Origin: Costus lasius
Lineage: Eukaryota; Streptophyta; Magnoliopsida; Zingiberales; Costaceae
Reading direction: 5' to 3'
Length of the DNA stretch: 64,000 bases
NCBI GenBank assembly: GCA_027563935.2
Contig: CM050449.1
Coordinates: 85,157,178 to 85,221,177, forward strand
Of the stretch, positions 1 to 10,427 are shown piece after piece (the first letter of the stretch is position 1; every line of letters begins with the position of its first letter). The notes under the pieces were generated by a model. That model did not search any database, was not told where the DNA came from, and saw nothing but the letters and a program-made list of their open reading frames with translations. Position numbers and translations under genes: made by a program.

Positions 1-861
1 AAATTAGGGTTTCTTGTTTCTATCATCCTCTCAATCTCTTTTGGATATTTGGACTATTTTTCTTGTTTGATTTAAAGATCAAAGGCGCACGTAATTTTGT
101 CAAGTAGGACGGGCATTGTGTCTTCGGACTGACCAAGTCTCTTGATCTGACAAAATTGCCAGCCGAAAGGATCTCTGAAATCATCATGAAAAATAAATCG
201 CAATAAACCAAAAGATTTGTGAGAAGAAGATGAGAAAAAGAGACTAGTTTTATGAAAAAGTAAAATTTCAGATTTTATGTTTTTCATGAGCACGTAGAAT
301 TGCATGAGTAAATACCTTGATTGTGCATGATGTTGTGATCATTAATCAAGCCCCCTTTGCATGCCTGCGAAGTATCCTCGTGAGGCCTGCGTGCCGCTTT
401 TTTTTTTGCTTTTGACTAAGAAGAAGATTAGGGTGGCGCATGTGTTTGGAGGTTAGCGCATGCATACCTTGGATGGTGATGCAACAAGCAAGAGGCGCAA
501 ACCTGCTTAGTGGCGCAAGACCATAGCATTGTTGAGAGGTAAAGGTTTCATGTTGTATCCAGCCCTCGCTGGACATGAAATGCCCAAACTGTCTCGACAA
601 GGGGAGTTGCTTGGAGCAACCGGCCGGCGCGCCCACCTTAGGAAACATGGGTTACTTTGTGCATCTCATCCCACCCTCGTGGGACGCGAAGCCTCATGTG
701 AAATAAGGATCTCATCTCACTAGGAAGTCTTAAACTTCCCGATTGACTTTGTGGGTTGTCAATTCGAATTTAAAATAGTGAGAGCAGAAATCATTTAAAA
801 CAAGTCCAGTTTAAATGATTCGAAGTAGTACTAATCTGTTCTTCTTGGGTGTTGTAGAACA
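1..861 (+). other. Copia 5' leader (left copy)
   Basis: Untranslated leader between the primer site and the gag start. It is matched base for base by 46972-47832 with few changes. No coding sequence is credible here: the short open frames on both strands lack family resemblance and are preserved only because the whole element is recent. Bases 660-680 contain a small inverted repeat (CCCACCCTCGTGGGACG), which could fold in the genomic RNA; its role is unknown. Confidence 0.7.
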
Positions 862-3800
862 ATGGCTACGAACACTGGCGGATTATCACTGCGATCTCTC
901 CTTGATAAGGATAAGTTAGTTGGAACTAACTTTATGGACTGGCATCGGAACTTGAGGATAGTCCTCAAGCTCGAGAAGAAGCTGTATGTCCTTGAACAGC
1001 CTCTTCCTGCGGCTCCTCCGCCTAATGCCCGAATGGCAGACAGAGATGCTTATAGAAAGCATCAAGATGACTCTTTGGAGGTTGCATGTCTTATGCTAGC
1101 CAGTATGGCACCTGAACTGCAGGTGCAATATGAGGAGCAGAACGCTTTTCAGATGATTACTCGTCTGAAACAGATGTTCGAGGCTCAGGCTAGAACTGAG
1201 AGATTTGACACCGCCAAAGCAGTCTTTCGGTGCAAGTTGTCTGAAGGTGCACCAGTGAGACCCCATGTTCTCAAACTCATTGGGAACGTGGATCATCTTA
1301 GGAGACTGGGACACACCATAGACAACGAGCTGGTTGTGGATCTTATTCTTCATTCCCTGGCCCCTAGCTTCAGTCCGTTTATCATTAACTTCAACATGAA
1401 CCGGATTGAGTGCACACGGGAGGAATTGATGAATATGCTCCAAACAGCCGAGCGAGAGATGGGTAAGACCAAACCCAATTCTGTTCTTTTGGTCCCTGCG
1501 ACCAAGAAGATAAAGAAGAAGGGTAAGGCACGTGCTAAGAGCAGTGCTAGAGGTCCTACCAAAGCACTGAAGAAAAAGGCGAAGAAGTCAAAGGAACAGA
1601 GGTGTTTTCACTGTGGCGAGCAGGGCCACTGGAGAAGGGACTGCAAGCAGCTTCAGAATGAGGAGAAGAAAGGCTTGGCCTTAACTTCTAGCTCAGGTAT
1701 CTATGTTACAGAAGTCAATCTTTCTACTTCTATGTCATAGGTATTGGATACCGCATGTGGAGCTCATATTTGTACAAATATGCAGGGGCTCAAGAAAAGT
1801 AGATCGGTGCGGCTTGGAGAGATTGACCTACGCGTTGGAAACGGGGCACAGGTTGCTGCTGTTGCTGTAGGCGTTTTGACTCTCTCCTTGCCTTCTGGAC
1901 TTCAATTAGAACTAGATAATTGCTTTTGTGTACCTTCGCTAACAAAGAATATTGTATCCATTCCTTGCTTGGCAAAGAAAGGATTTAAATTTGAAATAAA
2001 TAAGAACTCCTGTTCTTTTTCATTTGCAAATATGTTCTATGGGAAGGGTACATTGTGCAATGGTCTATATATCTTGGATATGGAAAGTTCTATTTGTAAC
2101 ATAAGCAATAAGAGGACCAAACTGAGTGGTTCAGTTGGTGCTTTCCTATGGCACTGTCGATTAGCCCATATAAACAAAAATCGCATCCAACAACTCCATG
2201 CAAATGGATTGTTAGATTCGAGTTCCTTGGAGGAATTTGATACTTGTGAACCTTGTTTATTAGGGAAAATGACAAAGGCGCCCTTCACCAAGATTGGTGA
2301 GAGGGCAGAAGGTTTATTGGATCTCATACATACTGATGTGTGTGGGCCCTTCAATAAACAAGCCAGAGGAGGGTACACAACTACTTCATTACCTTCACTG
2401 ATGACTTCAGTAGGTATGGCTATGTCTACTTAATGAGACATAAATCTGAATCCTTTGAGAAATTCAAGGAGTTCAAGAATGAAGTAGAGAACCATCTTGG
2501 AAGATCCATTAAAGCTCTTCGATCAGATCGAGGTGGAGAATACCTGAGTGGTGAGTTCTTTGACTATCTGAGAGAGTGTGGGATCATATCCCAACTCACT
2601 CCTCATGGAACACCTCAATGGAATAGTGTGTCTGAAAGGAGAAATCAAACTTTATTGGATATGGTTCGATCCATGATGAGTCATGCAACTCTACCTTCAT
2701 CATTCTGGGGGCATGCACTAGAAACAGCTTCTTTGATACTGAATAATGTTTCATCTAAGAGTGTCTCCAAAATACCATACGAGATGTGGAGTGGGAGACA
2801 CCCTAATCTCGCGTTTATCAGGATCTGGGGATGTGAGGCTTATGTCAAACGTCAGGATTCTAGCAAGCTAGAACCTAGATCTGATAAGTGTGTATTTGTG
2901 GGGTATCCTAAGGAAACTAAAGGATACTACTTCTATGTCCCAACCGAGAACAAAGTTTTTGTTGCTCGGGGTGCTGTCTTTCTAGAGAAAGAATTTCTTA
3001 TGAAAGAAGTTAGTGGGAGGAAGTTTGACTTGGATGAGGTCCAAGTGCAAGCACAAGACAAAGAGATGGAATCTGAGCCACCTGCACTGGTTGCTAGGCA
3101 ACCTGAGGCTCAGACACAGGTCCCGCGTAGGTCTGGGAGAATTCGTCGTGCACCTGAAAGGTATGGGTCGCTACCGACCCAACACGATGGGATCTTCATC
3201 ATTGAGGATGAACCTAGAACCTATGATGAGGCGGTTAGTGGACCGGACTCCAAGAAATGGCTTGACGCCATGCGATCTGAGATGGATTCCATGTCGGCTA
3301 ACCAAGTCTGGGATTTGGTTGAGCTGCCTGATGGGGTAAAACCCATAGGGTGTAAATGGGTCTTCAAGAGGAAGACAGACATGGATGGTAATATAGTTAC
3401 CTACAAGGGTAAACTAGTGGCTAAAGGATTTAAACAAGTCCACGGGGTGGACTATGATGAAACCTTCTCGCCAGTTGCCATGATTAAATCCATTCGGATT
3501 CTGCTTGCTATAGCTGCATATCATGATTATGAGATATGGCAGATGGATGTGAAGACAGCGTTCCTTAACGGGAAGCTGACTGAGGATGTGTAAATGACAC
3601 AACCTGATGGCTTCATCCATCCTGCAGAGGCTAATAAGGTCTGCAGGCTAAAGAGGTCCATTTATGGATTAAAGCAAGCATCTCGAAGTTGAAATCTTCG
3701 ATTTAACGAAGCCGTGAGAGATTATGGGTTTATCAAAAGCGAAGATGACGCTTGTGTATATAGAAAATTCAGTGGGAGCTTGGTGATTTTTCTGGTCTTG

Positions 3801-4784
3801 TATGTTGATGACATACTGCTCATCGGAAACGACATCCCTAGTCTTCAAGCTGTGAAGACATGGTTGGGGAAGTGTTTCGAGATGAAAGACTTAGGGGAGG
3901 CCGCCTATATTCTAGGCGTGAGGATCTACCGGGATAGATCCAAGAGGCTTCTGGCCCTTAGTCAGAGTACTTACATTGATAAGGTACTGGAGAGGTTCTA
4001 CATGGAGCAATCCAAGAAATGATACCTTCCAGTGAGACATGGCCTTACTCTCTCAAAGAGCCAGTGTCCTACAACACAGGCTGAGAGGGATGACATGAGT
4101 CGAATTCCTTATGCTTCGGCAGTAGGATCGTTCATGTATGCAATGTTATGTACTAGACCAGATGTGGCATATGCTGTGAGTATAACCAGCCGATACCAAT
4201 CCAATCCAGGTCTGCAGCACTGGGTGGCTGTAAAGAATATCCTAAAGTATCTGAGAACAACTAAGGATCTGTTCTTGGTCTATAGGGGACAGGAAGAGCT
4301 CAGTATGCAGGGCTATACTGATGCATCGTTCCAGTCTGACCCTGTCGACTTTAGATCGCAGGCCGGCTATGTGTTCAAGTTAAATGGAGGCGCTGTTTGC
4401 TGGAAGAGCTTCAAGCAATCCACCATAGCAGATTCTACAACCGAAGCTGAGTATGTGGCTGCTTCTGAGGCAGCCAAGGAAGCTGTTTGGATAAGGAAAT
4501 TCTTATGTGATCTTCAAGTGGTGCCTAGTGCAATGGATCCCATTGAACTCTACTGTGACAACAATGGAGCAATTGCACAAGCCAAGGAACCACGATCTCA
4601 TCAAAGATCCAAACACATACTCAGAAGATTTCACCTGATCAGAGAGATCATTGACAGAGGTGATGTCAAGATTAGCAGAGTAGACACAGAGAACAATCTG
4701 GCAGACCCATTAACCAAGGCTTTGGCGCAGCAGAAGCATGATGGTCACGCTAGAGATATGGGGTTGAGATTCCTCAACTTCTAG
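862..4784 (+). pseudogene. copia gag-pol polyprotein, left copy, broken
   Basis: Gag starts at ATG 862 (MATNTGGLSLRSLLDKDKL) and carries a CX2CX4HX4C zinc knuckle (CFHCGEQGHWRRDC, about 1610-1650). The protease DTA motif follows at about 1747. The integrase HHCC finger is near 2150-2275 and the DDE core near 2320-2650. Reverse transcriptase YVDD is near 3800, and RNase H shows YTDASF and TTEAEYVA motifs up to the stop at 4784. Lesions: TAG at 1738-1740 where the right copy has TGG; a frameshift near 2370 shared with the right copy; TAA at 3591-3593 (Tyr in the right copy); TGA at 3690-3692 shared; TGA at 4020-4022 (Gly in the right copy). It cannot make an active polyprotein. Copia gag and pol normally form one frame, so the breaks are damage and not programmed sites. 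Confidence 0.93.
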
Positions 4785-4805
4785 GTCTTAGTGAAAGTGG
4801 GAGAT

Positions 4806-6763
4806 TGTTGGTGTATATGCCCTAGGACCTAGTTTTGGTCAACTTATGTACTACTTGACATTGATATTTATATATCATTCTGGCATTGTCGTTATCATTG
4901 TTTGTCTACACCTGCGATTGTGTACTTACATGATAATGTCCCTAGAGACAGATTGGATCTGTGCTCAAATAATTGTCCCTAGTCGATGTACCTGACTGGA
5001 TATGGGACAGCTCTGGTACTTGAGAGACTGGTATGTGGGCTGGTTAGGCACGTGGTGCTAAGGCAGACACATGGGTATATCATTGGAGGATATACTGGAT
5101 AGACCCGCTATGAGGCTATGACTTGGTGTCATGAGTTATCCTCATAAGTGACAGGAGATGCATTGATCCCTTGACTTGAGGTCATTGATCATTCTATATG
5201 GTTAGGGACTTGCTTTGATACAACCTAACACCTTGCCGTAGCTGGGAGGTCATAACAGTTGTTATTGAGCATGTCACGACCCATATGAGAAGATCAATGG
5301 ACAGACATAGGATTTGCCCCTTCCGTAGGGAAGTATGATATCCATGGAGCTCCTTTATGGTTCTATGACTGAGAGTGTATGGCCATACCCAGGTGAGAAC
5401 CTGTTTTAGTCATAGCCATGAGATTGGATGAAAGCAAGTGGTGACACACTTGTCCAATCGGATATCAGTTCGGCAAAGAGACTGTAATGCATCTGTACCT
5501 AGTTGCGATGATGGGGATGTCGATGTCGATATCCATTCCAATGACCTGGGTAGCAGCGATGCACTGCTAGGTGCCACTCACTGCTTGTGATGACCTCTGG
5601 TCACCACTGCCAGCGTCAGAGGAACCTACAGGGTCGCACACCTTGATACTTGAGTTCTCGTATTGATCGGGAAGCCTTATGATCGAGTTATTGGATAACT
5701 CGGATCTAATTGGGAGATTTCATCAGCGCCAATGGGCCTGATAAGATGAAAGAATGTTATTGGAGCCAAACTTCATTTTTTGGCAAGTTGACCCGTATTT
5801 GACCATGGTTGGTCACATTTGGATTAGGGTTTCATTGGATTGGATCCAATTGCTTAATCAACCCATGTAATGAAGTTTGGGCTAGCTCATTATCCAATGA
5901 GGCCCAATAACAAGTTCTCATGAAGAGATGAGAGGCTAAAAGGGTATAATGGGGAGAAACATGAACCATTAAGCGCCTAGGGGCATAATGGGGTCATGTT
6001 GGCGCCTTTGCTTCATTATGGAAGTAAAGGGCGCCTCCCCTCTCTTCCTAAGATGGAATGCATGCCTCTATGGCATTGCTTGGGGCACAAGGCAAGGCCA
6101 TGGCGCACAAGGAAAGGCGTGGGGCACAATAAGGAATGGTTGAATGAGAATTATGGAAACGTCTTGGAGACTTTCCTTGTCTCAAATCTCCTCATCCTAG
6201 CCCTACACTTGTCATAATCCTAGCCATTACCCTAACCGCCTCTTGCCCTATAAATGTGACCCTAGTCGCCCCCTCTTGTGTGTGATCATTCCTTGAAGGC
6301 GTGAACACAAGAAGAGGGGCGAGTGCTTGGAGCAAGGGCGCATCTTCTTTCTTCCATAACCGCAAGCCACTTCCACCTTTCCTTTTGGCGCAAGGAACAT
6401 TAGTGCTTGGCGTTTTGGATAGTCTTCCTTCTTCTCTTGGCGCATCATCTCTCTTGGTGGCGCAAGTGAAGTAGAGTATCTCCCTAAGGCTTGGATCTTC
6501 TTCCCGAGGCTAGCACCGGGCGTGGAAGAAGAGAACTCAAGAGATCTGTGTGTGCGAGACTGCAAAGGGCGCACACTTGGACGCCTACATCGGCATTGCT
6601 CTTCATTGATCTTAAGGCATTTCCTAACTCGTCGTGTCGACTCCCTTGCTTGCGATCTTCACTGGGTTTTTGGGACCGGCCTATTTCGGGGACATTCTTC
6701 CGCTGCGTAAAATGTATGTCCATGACTCTGAAAATTGTAAAATGTCCCCGGGGTTTCCCAACA
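4806..6763 (+). repeat. Copia 3' LTR, left copy (1958 bp)
   Basis: Begins TGTTGGTGTATATGCCC directly after the purine tract GTGGGAGAT and ends CCCAACA, so it has TG...CA ends. It is followed by CTCGG. It has the same length as the right copy's 3' LTR (51777-53734). A TATAAAT box lies at 6249-6255, about 1.44 kb into the LTR, which places the transcript start in the last quarter. Confidence 0.95.
6249..6255 (+). promoter_or_regulatory. TATA box in copia LTR
   Basis: TATAAAT within CCCTATAAATGTGACC, about 1.44 kb into the LTR. The same box is at 46334-46340 and 53220-53226. It is the natural candidate for the LTR Pol II promoter; by this reading U3 is about 1.45 kb. Inferred from position and sequence only. 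Confidence 0.6.
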
Positions 6764-7136
6764 CTCGGCATACAAGAGATCTGGTGAACCCGGTGGGGTT
6801 CACCCGGTCGTGAAGCTCTCTGGAGTGTTCTGCTGGCTGGTGAATGAGATGGTGAACCCCATGGGGTTCACCTGGCCGTATTTTTCAGGCTAACTCCGTT
6901 TTGGCCCAAATTTGATGTGTAGCTTCGTTTTCGCATAAGAAATCGTCTCATGGCTTTAGAATCCCCAAAATAAGTCGAGAAAGGGTGATTTTACCTGAAA
7001 TTCTACAAAAGCACCAAAAAGTGAAGATTCCGAAGATATGAAGGAAATAAGCCTATAAAGAGTATAAAAGTGTCAAAATAAGTCTAGATTTATCATGAAA
7101 TGACCATCAAAATTACTACCAAAATGCGAGGTATCA
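6764..7136 (-). repeat. Remainder of Athila 3' LTR after the copia insertion (left copy)
   Basis: Starts with the target-site duplication CTCGG (6764-6768) and continues the LTR interrupted by the copia element. It ends GGTATCA at 7136, which reads TGATACC on the minus strand. It holds two of the four hairpins of the LTR array (6783-6804 and a perfect 22-bp palindrome at 6851-6872). Confidence 0.9.
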
Positions 7137-8352
7137 AAATACTCCAAACTTAAATCTTTGCTTGTCCTCAAGCAATAAAATAAGGTGAAACACATGATAG
7201 GAAAAAGAGTAATCTTTTGGGTTGAGGCATACATCCAAGTTAGAGAATTATTTAATAACATTCCAAAATCTAATCAGGAGAAATCAAGTAAATGGTTGTT
7301 TCAAAGTGTTCAACAGTCTAATCCCACAATTTCTAGATGCCAAACAACCTAGTAAGCAGCAAACATAGGATTCAATCAAGCCAACAGATAACACTCATGT
7401 AATTCCAATCTTCCCTATTCAAATCGTTGGGGTTAACTCAATTGTCCCATCAGGGTATGATGCACTGATTATTGCAATAGAGTTCAACTCATAACCTTAG
7501 GTACCATTGCTAATTTTTCGCAATGCCAAGTAAAGGAGTCTCTTTATTGATTTCAACTTCACATACCTTAGATTTCAACTCATGTCCTTCGATACCACTG
7601 CCAATTTTACGTAGTGCCAAGTAGAGGAATCCAAGGGTGTTCTCTTTTTTTTTTTATAACAATAGTTGAAAACATATCCTTTTGGACAAATGCAGTGTCT
7701 TCCCAACAACATAAGGGAATTCAAAGAATAACTAAGTGAATATGTATCTCAATATGATTCTCATGTAATTTGCAAGCTTGAGTTGATTAGACAATCATAG
7801 AAATGTTTGACCCACTAATGAACAACTCAAACCAATCCAAAGCACAAAATTTCAAAATCATAGAATAAATGGACATGATCAAAAAGTATCTCTAACAAGG
7901 AGGTTTTACTCCAAACTTAATTCTTTGATCATCCTACCCAATTGTGCATTCAGCTCATAAAATATTCAAAATGGCTATCATAGGACAATATCATAGGACA
8001 ATTCATACACATGCAAGAAAAATTTCACACAACTCATAGAAGAACATACTAGTCATAATAGAGTGCGGACACAAGCAAGAAAGTAATGTCATACAAAGCT
8101 ATCACAGGGTGGGGCCTGAAGATGTGGACCAGGCCCATGAATAGAATGACATATAAGATATAAATGCCATAATATCTAACTATCACAGAATAAAAGTATC
8201 AATCCTCAACATCACAACAAATGACAGCCACATGAAGAAAGGAAGCAGAGACCGGAGTAAAGAAAGCTCACCCACTCTAAAAGTTTGCATAGTCTTCTAT
8301 GCAATACCATGATGTCAGAGGAGTGGATGACGATGCTGACGCTGATGGGTAG
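7137..8352 (-). other. Athila 3' untranslated region between env-like frame and 3' LTR
   Basis: About 1.2 kb of AT-rich non-coding sequence. Next to the LTR lies the motif CTTTGCTTGTCCTCAAGC (7156-7173), which on the coding strand reads GCTTGAGGACAAGCAAAG. The same words precede the 3' LTR of the other Athila-like element at 21673-21692. Two stem-loops at 7505-7525 and 7592-7612 are described separately. No coding potential is visible. Confidence 0.75.
7499..7632 (-). ncRNA. Paired conserved stem-loops in Athila 3' region (left copy)
   Basis: Two copies of one motif. Site A (7505-7525) has arms CATTGC/GCAATG around a 9-nt loop. Site B (7592-7612) has arms CACTGC/GTAGTG, one position off perfect pairing here but perfect (CACTGC/GCAGTG) in the right copy. 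Each is flanked on the coding strand by CTACTTGG-like sequence before it, GGTAYCKAAG after it, and a downstream GAGTTGAA. The same pair in the same order occurs in the other Athila-like element (21145-21302) with a different but still complementary stem (CACTGT/ACAGTG). Probably a cis-acting RNA signal; function unknown. Confidence 0.6.
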
Positions 8353-9843
8353 CTACCTCCGCTTGCGCGAGCGAGAGACAGAAGCTCGGGAGCTCTTGCT
8401 CCTCCCGCGTGCGCTATAGTTGGGCTCGGCTTCCTCGTCGGAAGAAATGTTCATGCGAGCTGTTGTTTCCTCGGAGAGTGCGGATAGCCGGTCGTCCATG
8501 ATCGATATCTTCTCCCAGACGGATCTCATCATCTTGTGTTGTCTCTGCATGTGTGCTTCCATGGACTCCCAATGCGAAGATTGGTTCTGCTGGATATGGG
8601 TAACAGTGGTGTCCAGGTGATCAAACATCTCCCGTTGATGGAGTTGCTCTTCTTTAATTTCCTGCAATACAGACATCATAGAATCGTGAGAAGAGGTGCC
8701 GCCAAAAGAAAAGGCGCCTGGTACTGGTGGTGCGGTGTCGACTGGATCGGGCTGTGCGTCCTCAACTGGCTAGATACGCCAGTTTCCACAGACTCTGACT
8801 GATGTGCGCACTGGGTTCGGCAAGGGTAGACAGAATGGGCTCCCTTTGAATGTCATGCAATATGAATCACCCTTGCGAATGATCAGCTTCATGGCAACAC
8901 AAGCCTCAATGTCGAGCCTGTTGCTGCTAGTAGCTTCCAATGTACCGTAGGGGATGATGCCCAGAGAAATTGCCAAAGGTGTGATCAAACCGCCAATCAC
9001 CATCGCCCCCTTCAAAGAACGGGCGACGCGGCTGAATTGCTTTGCCAGATAGTACCCAAAGTCCACTCTGAAACTGTGAAGCATACACTAGAGATAAAAT
9101 AGCTCGGTCCGCCGAACCATACTATCACTCTCACCGCGGCCAAATAGGGTGTGGGCCAACACGCGGTGGACATACTTGATCACTAGGTTGCATAAGCTAG
9201 ATGCACGGGCCATGCGAGCATAGTAGATGTGCTCGTTGGTAATTGCACCCCAGAAACCCTGCTCATTGAACTCAGTGGGGATTCTGCGAACACATGGCTT
9301 CGGAAAACCATATATACTACGCAACTATGAAAGAGTTAGGCTGTGTTCGATATTACCCAATCAAAATGTTAAATGCCCTGGGTCATCCTCTAGAATAGGA
9401 TTTGCTTTTACTTCCAAAGAACTCAAGAACTCCAACGTCACACCAACATAAGTGGGAGAAAATAGACGCTGGAACTGCTCTAGACCCACTGCGGCATACA
9501 TCATGTCGACATCCCCTATCATCCCAAGCATCTGTAGTGTACCCCTATCAAGATACCTCGTGTTGAGAACTCGGCGCTGACACAATATCTGATAGTGTTG
9601 TTCCTGGCCAGCGTCGCGAAAGATGATCCCGAACTCGTTCGGGGGAGAGGTGTATGGCTGTGATCGACTGGCGGATGTGCGCCCATGACGAGATGAAGAT
9701 CCTGGCGTGGCTGAAGAAGGCCGGTGATATGGAGGTGTAGGCGTCGGCCCGTACTCCTCATCGTCGGTGTCAGACGAATCTGAGAACGCTGGTGTTGGCC
9801 GCGCGGTCTTCTTGGCAGCCATGACCTTGGTTCGTGGAGGCAT
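8353..9843 (-). pseudogene. Athila env-like / ORF-1 family protein, left copy, broken
   Basis: Starts at ATG 9843 (MPPRTKVMAAKKTARP) with a Ser/Pro/Asp-rich N-terminus, then a conserved globular part (words such as LDRGTLQMLGMIGDVDMMYA, LRSIYGFPKP and GAMVIGGLITPLA), then a coiled-coil-like segment (MMSVLQEIKEEQLHQREMFD) and a basic SR/RK tail. This layout and position, downstream of pol, match the Athila env-like (ORF-1) family. In-frame stops: TGA near 9361 (CGA in the right copy) and shared TAG codons at 9325-9327, 9088-9090 and 8770-8772. No clear signal peptide or transmembrane segment was seen, so a true envelope role is doubtful. Confidence 0.8.
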
Positions 9844-10427
9844 GGTGGCTGGATAGGGTCGGAGGGTGGCTCGTAAGCGTCGGCGAAAGAAGAACAAGCC
9901 AGTGTTTCAAGGAGAACGAAGCTGGCGGAACGACTAAAAGAAGCTTTGGAAACCTTCCTCGAGTGCGAGGGAGTAGAGAAGGCAGTGCGATTAGGTCGGC
10001 ACCATCGAAATCAGGAGGCGGCGGCGGATCTGCAGATAAAACTCGAAGAAACTGGCGAAACGATAATCCGGAATTGATTGAAGGAGAAACCGGTCTGGAT
10101 GAGAGGGGAAATCAAGATCAGACCCGTGAAGATCAACTTTGCGTGCTGAGAAGGTAAGCGGGCGGCACGATCGGATGGATTTCGTCAGGATGAGAGGCGG
10201 CGGCAGACGAGTCGCACGGTGCCCTAATTTTTGGATGAGCCCAAATTGAAATACCAGTGAACCCGCCTGGGTTCACCAGCCCGTGATGTGTACTGTGGTT
10301 GGGCTGCCGTGATAGAAGCACGAGTGAACCCACTGGGGTACTCCGAGCCGTGAAGTATTCTAGAAGGTCTCAATCAATGCATGAAGACTAAAAAGCAATC
10401 AAAAACTTGGGTTGCCTCCCAAGAGCG
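9844..10427 (-). other. Spacer between pol end and env-like frame, with hairpins
   Basis: Non-coding spacer with GTGAACCC/GGGTTCAC hairpins at 10256-10277 and a weaker one at 10322-10343, of the same type as in the LTRs. Compared with the right copy, 317 bp are missing between 10365 and 10366. Near its pol end it carries the stem-loop CTTGGGTTGCCTCCCAAG (10406-10423; coding strand CTTGGGAGGCAACCCAAG), which is also found after the gag-like frame of the 16411-26296 element. Confidence 0.7.

Larger units (their letters stand above)
1..6763 (+). mobile_element. Ty1/copia LTR retrotransposon, left copy, 5' LTR outside the window
   Basis: Internal region and 3' LTR of the same copia element that is complete at 44892-53734. 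The sequence begins about 124 bp inside the element, past the primer-binding site. The 3' LTR ends at 6763 and is followed by CTCGG, the target-site duplication also seen in the right copy. The element sits in the left LTR of a minus-strand Athila element. The domain order gag, protease, integrase, reverse transcriptase, RNase H is diagnostic of Pseudoviridae-type (copia) elements. The lineage may be Tork/Angela-like from the RT wording, but this is not firm. Confidence 0.95.

Noticed and set aside
8353..9843. True viral envelope protein
   Set aside because: No signal peptide, transmembrane helix or cleavage motif seen; only position and Athila family resemblance support the name env-like.
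9834..10157. 107-codon plus-strand frame, also open in the right copy
   Set aside because: Overlaps the env-like start and the spacer on the opposite strand; no domain; explained by recent duplication.
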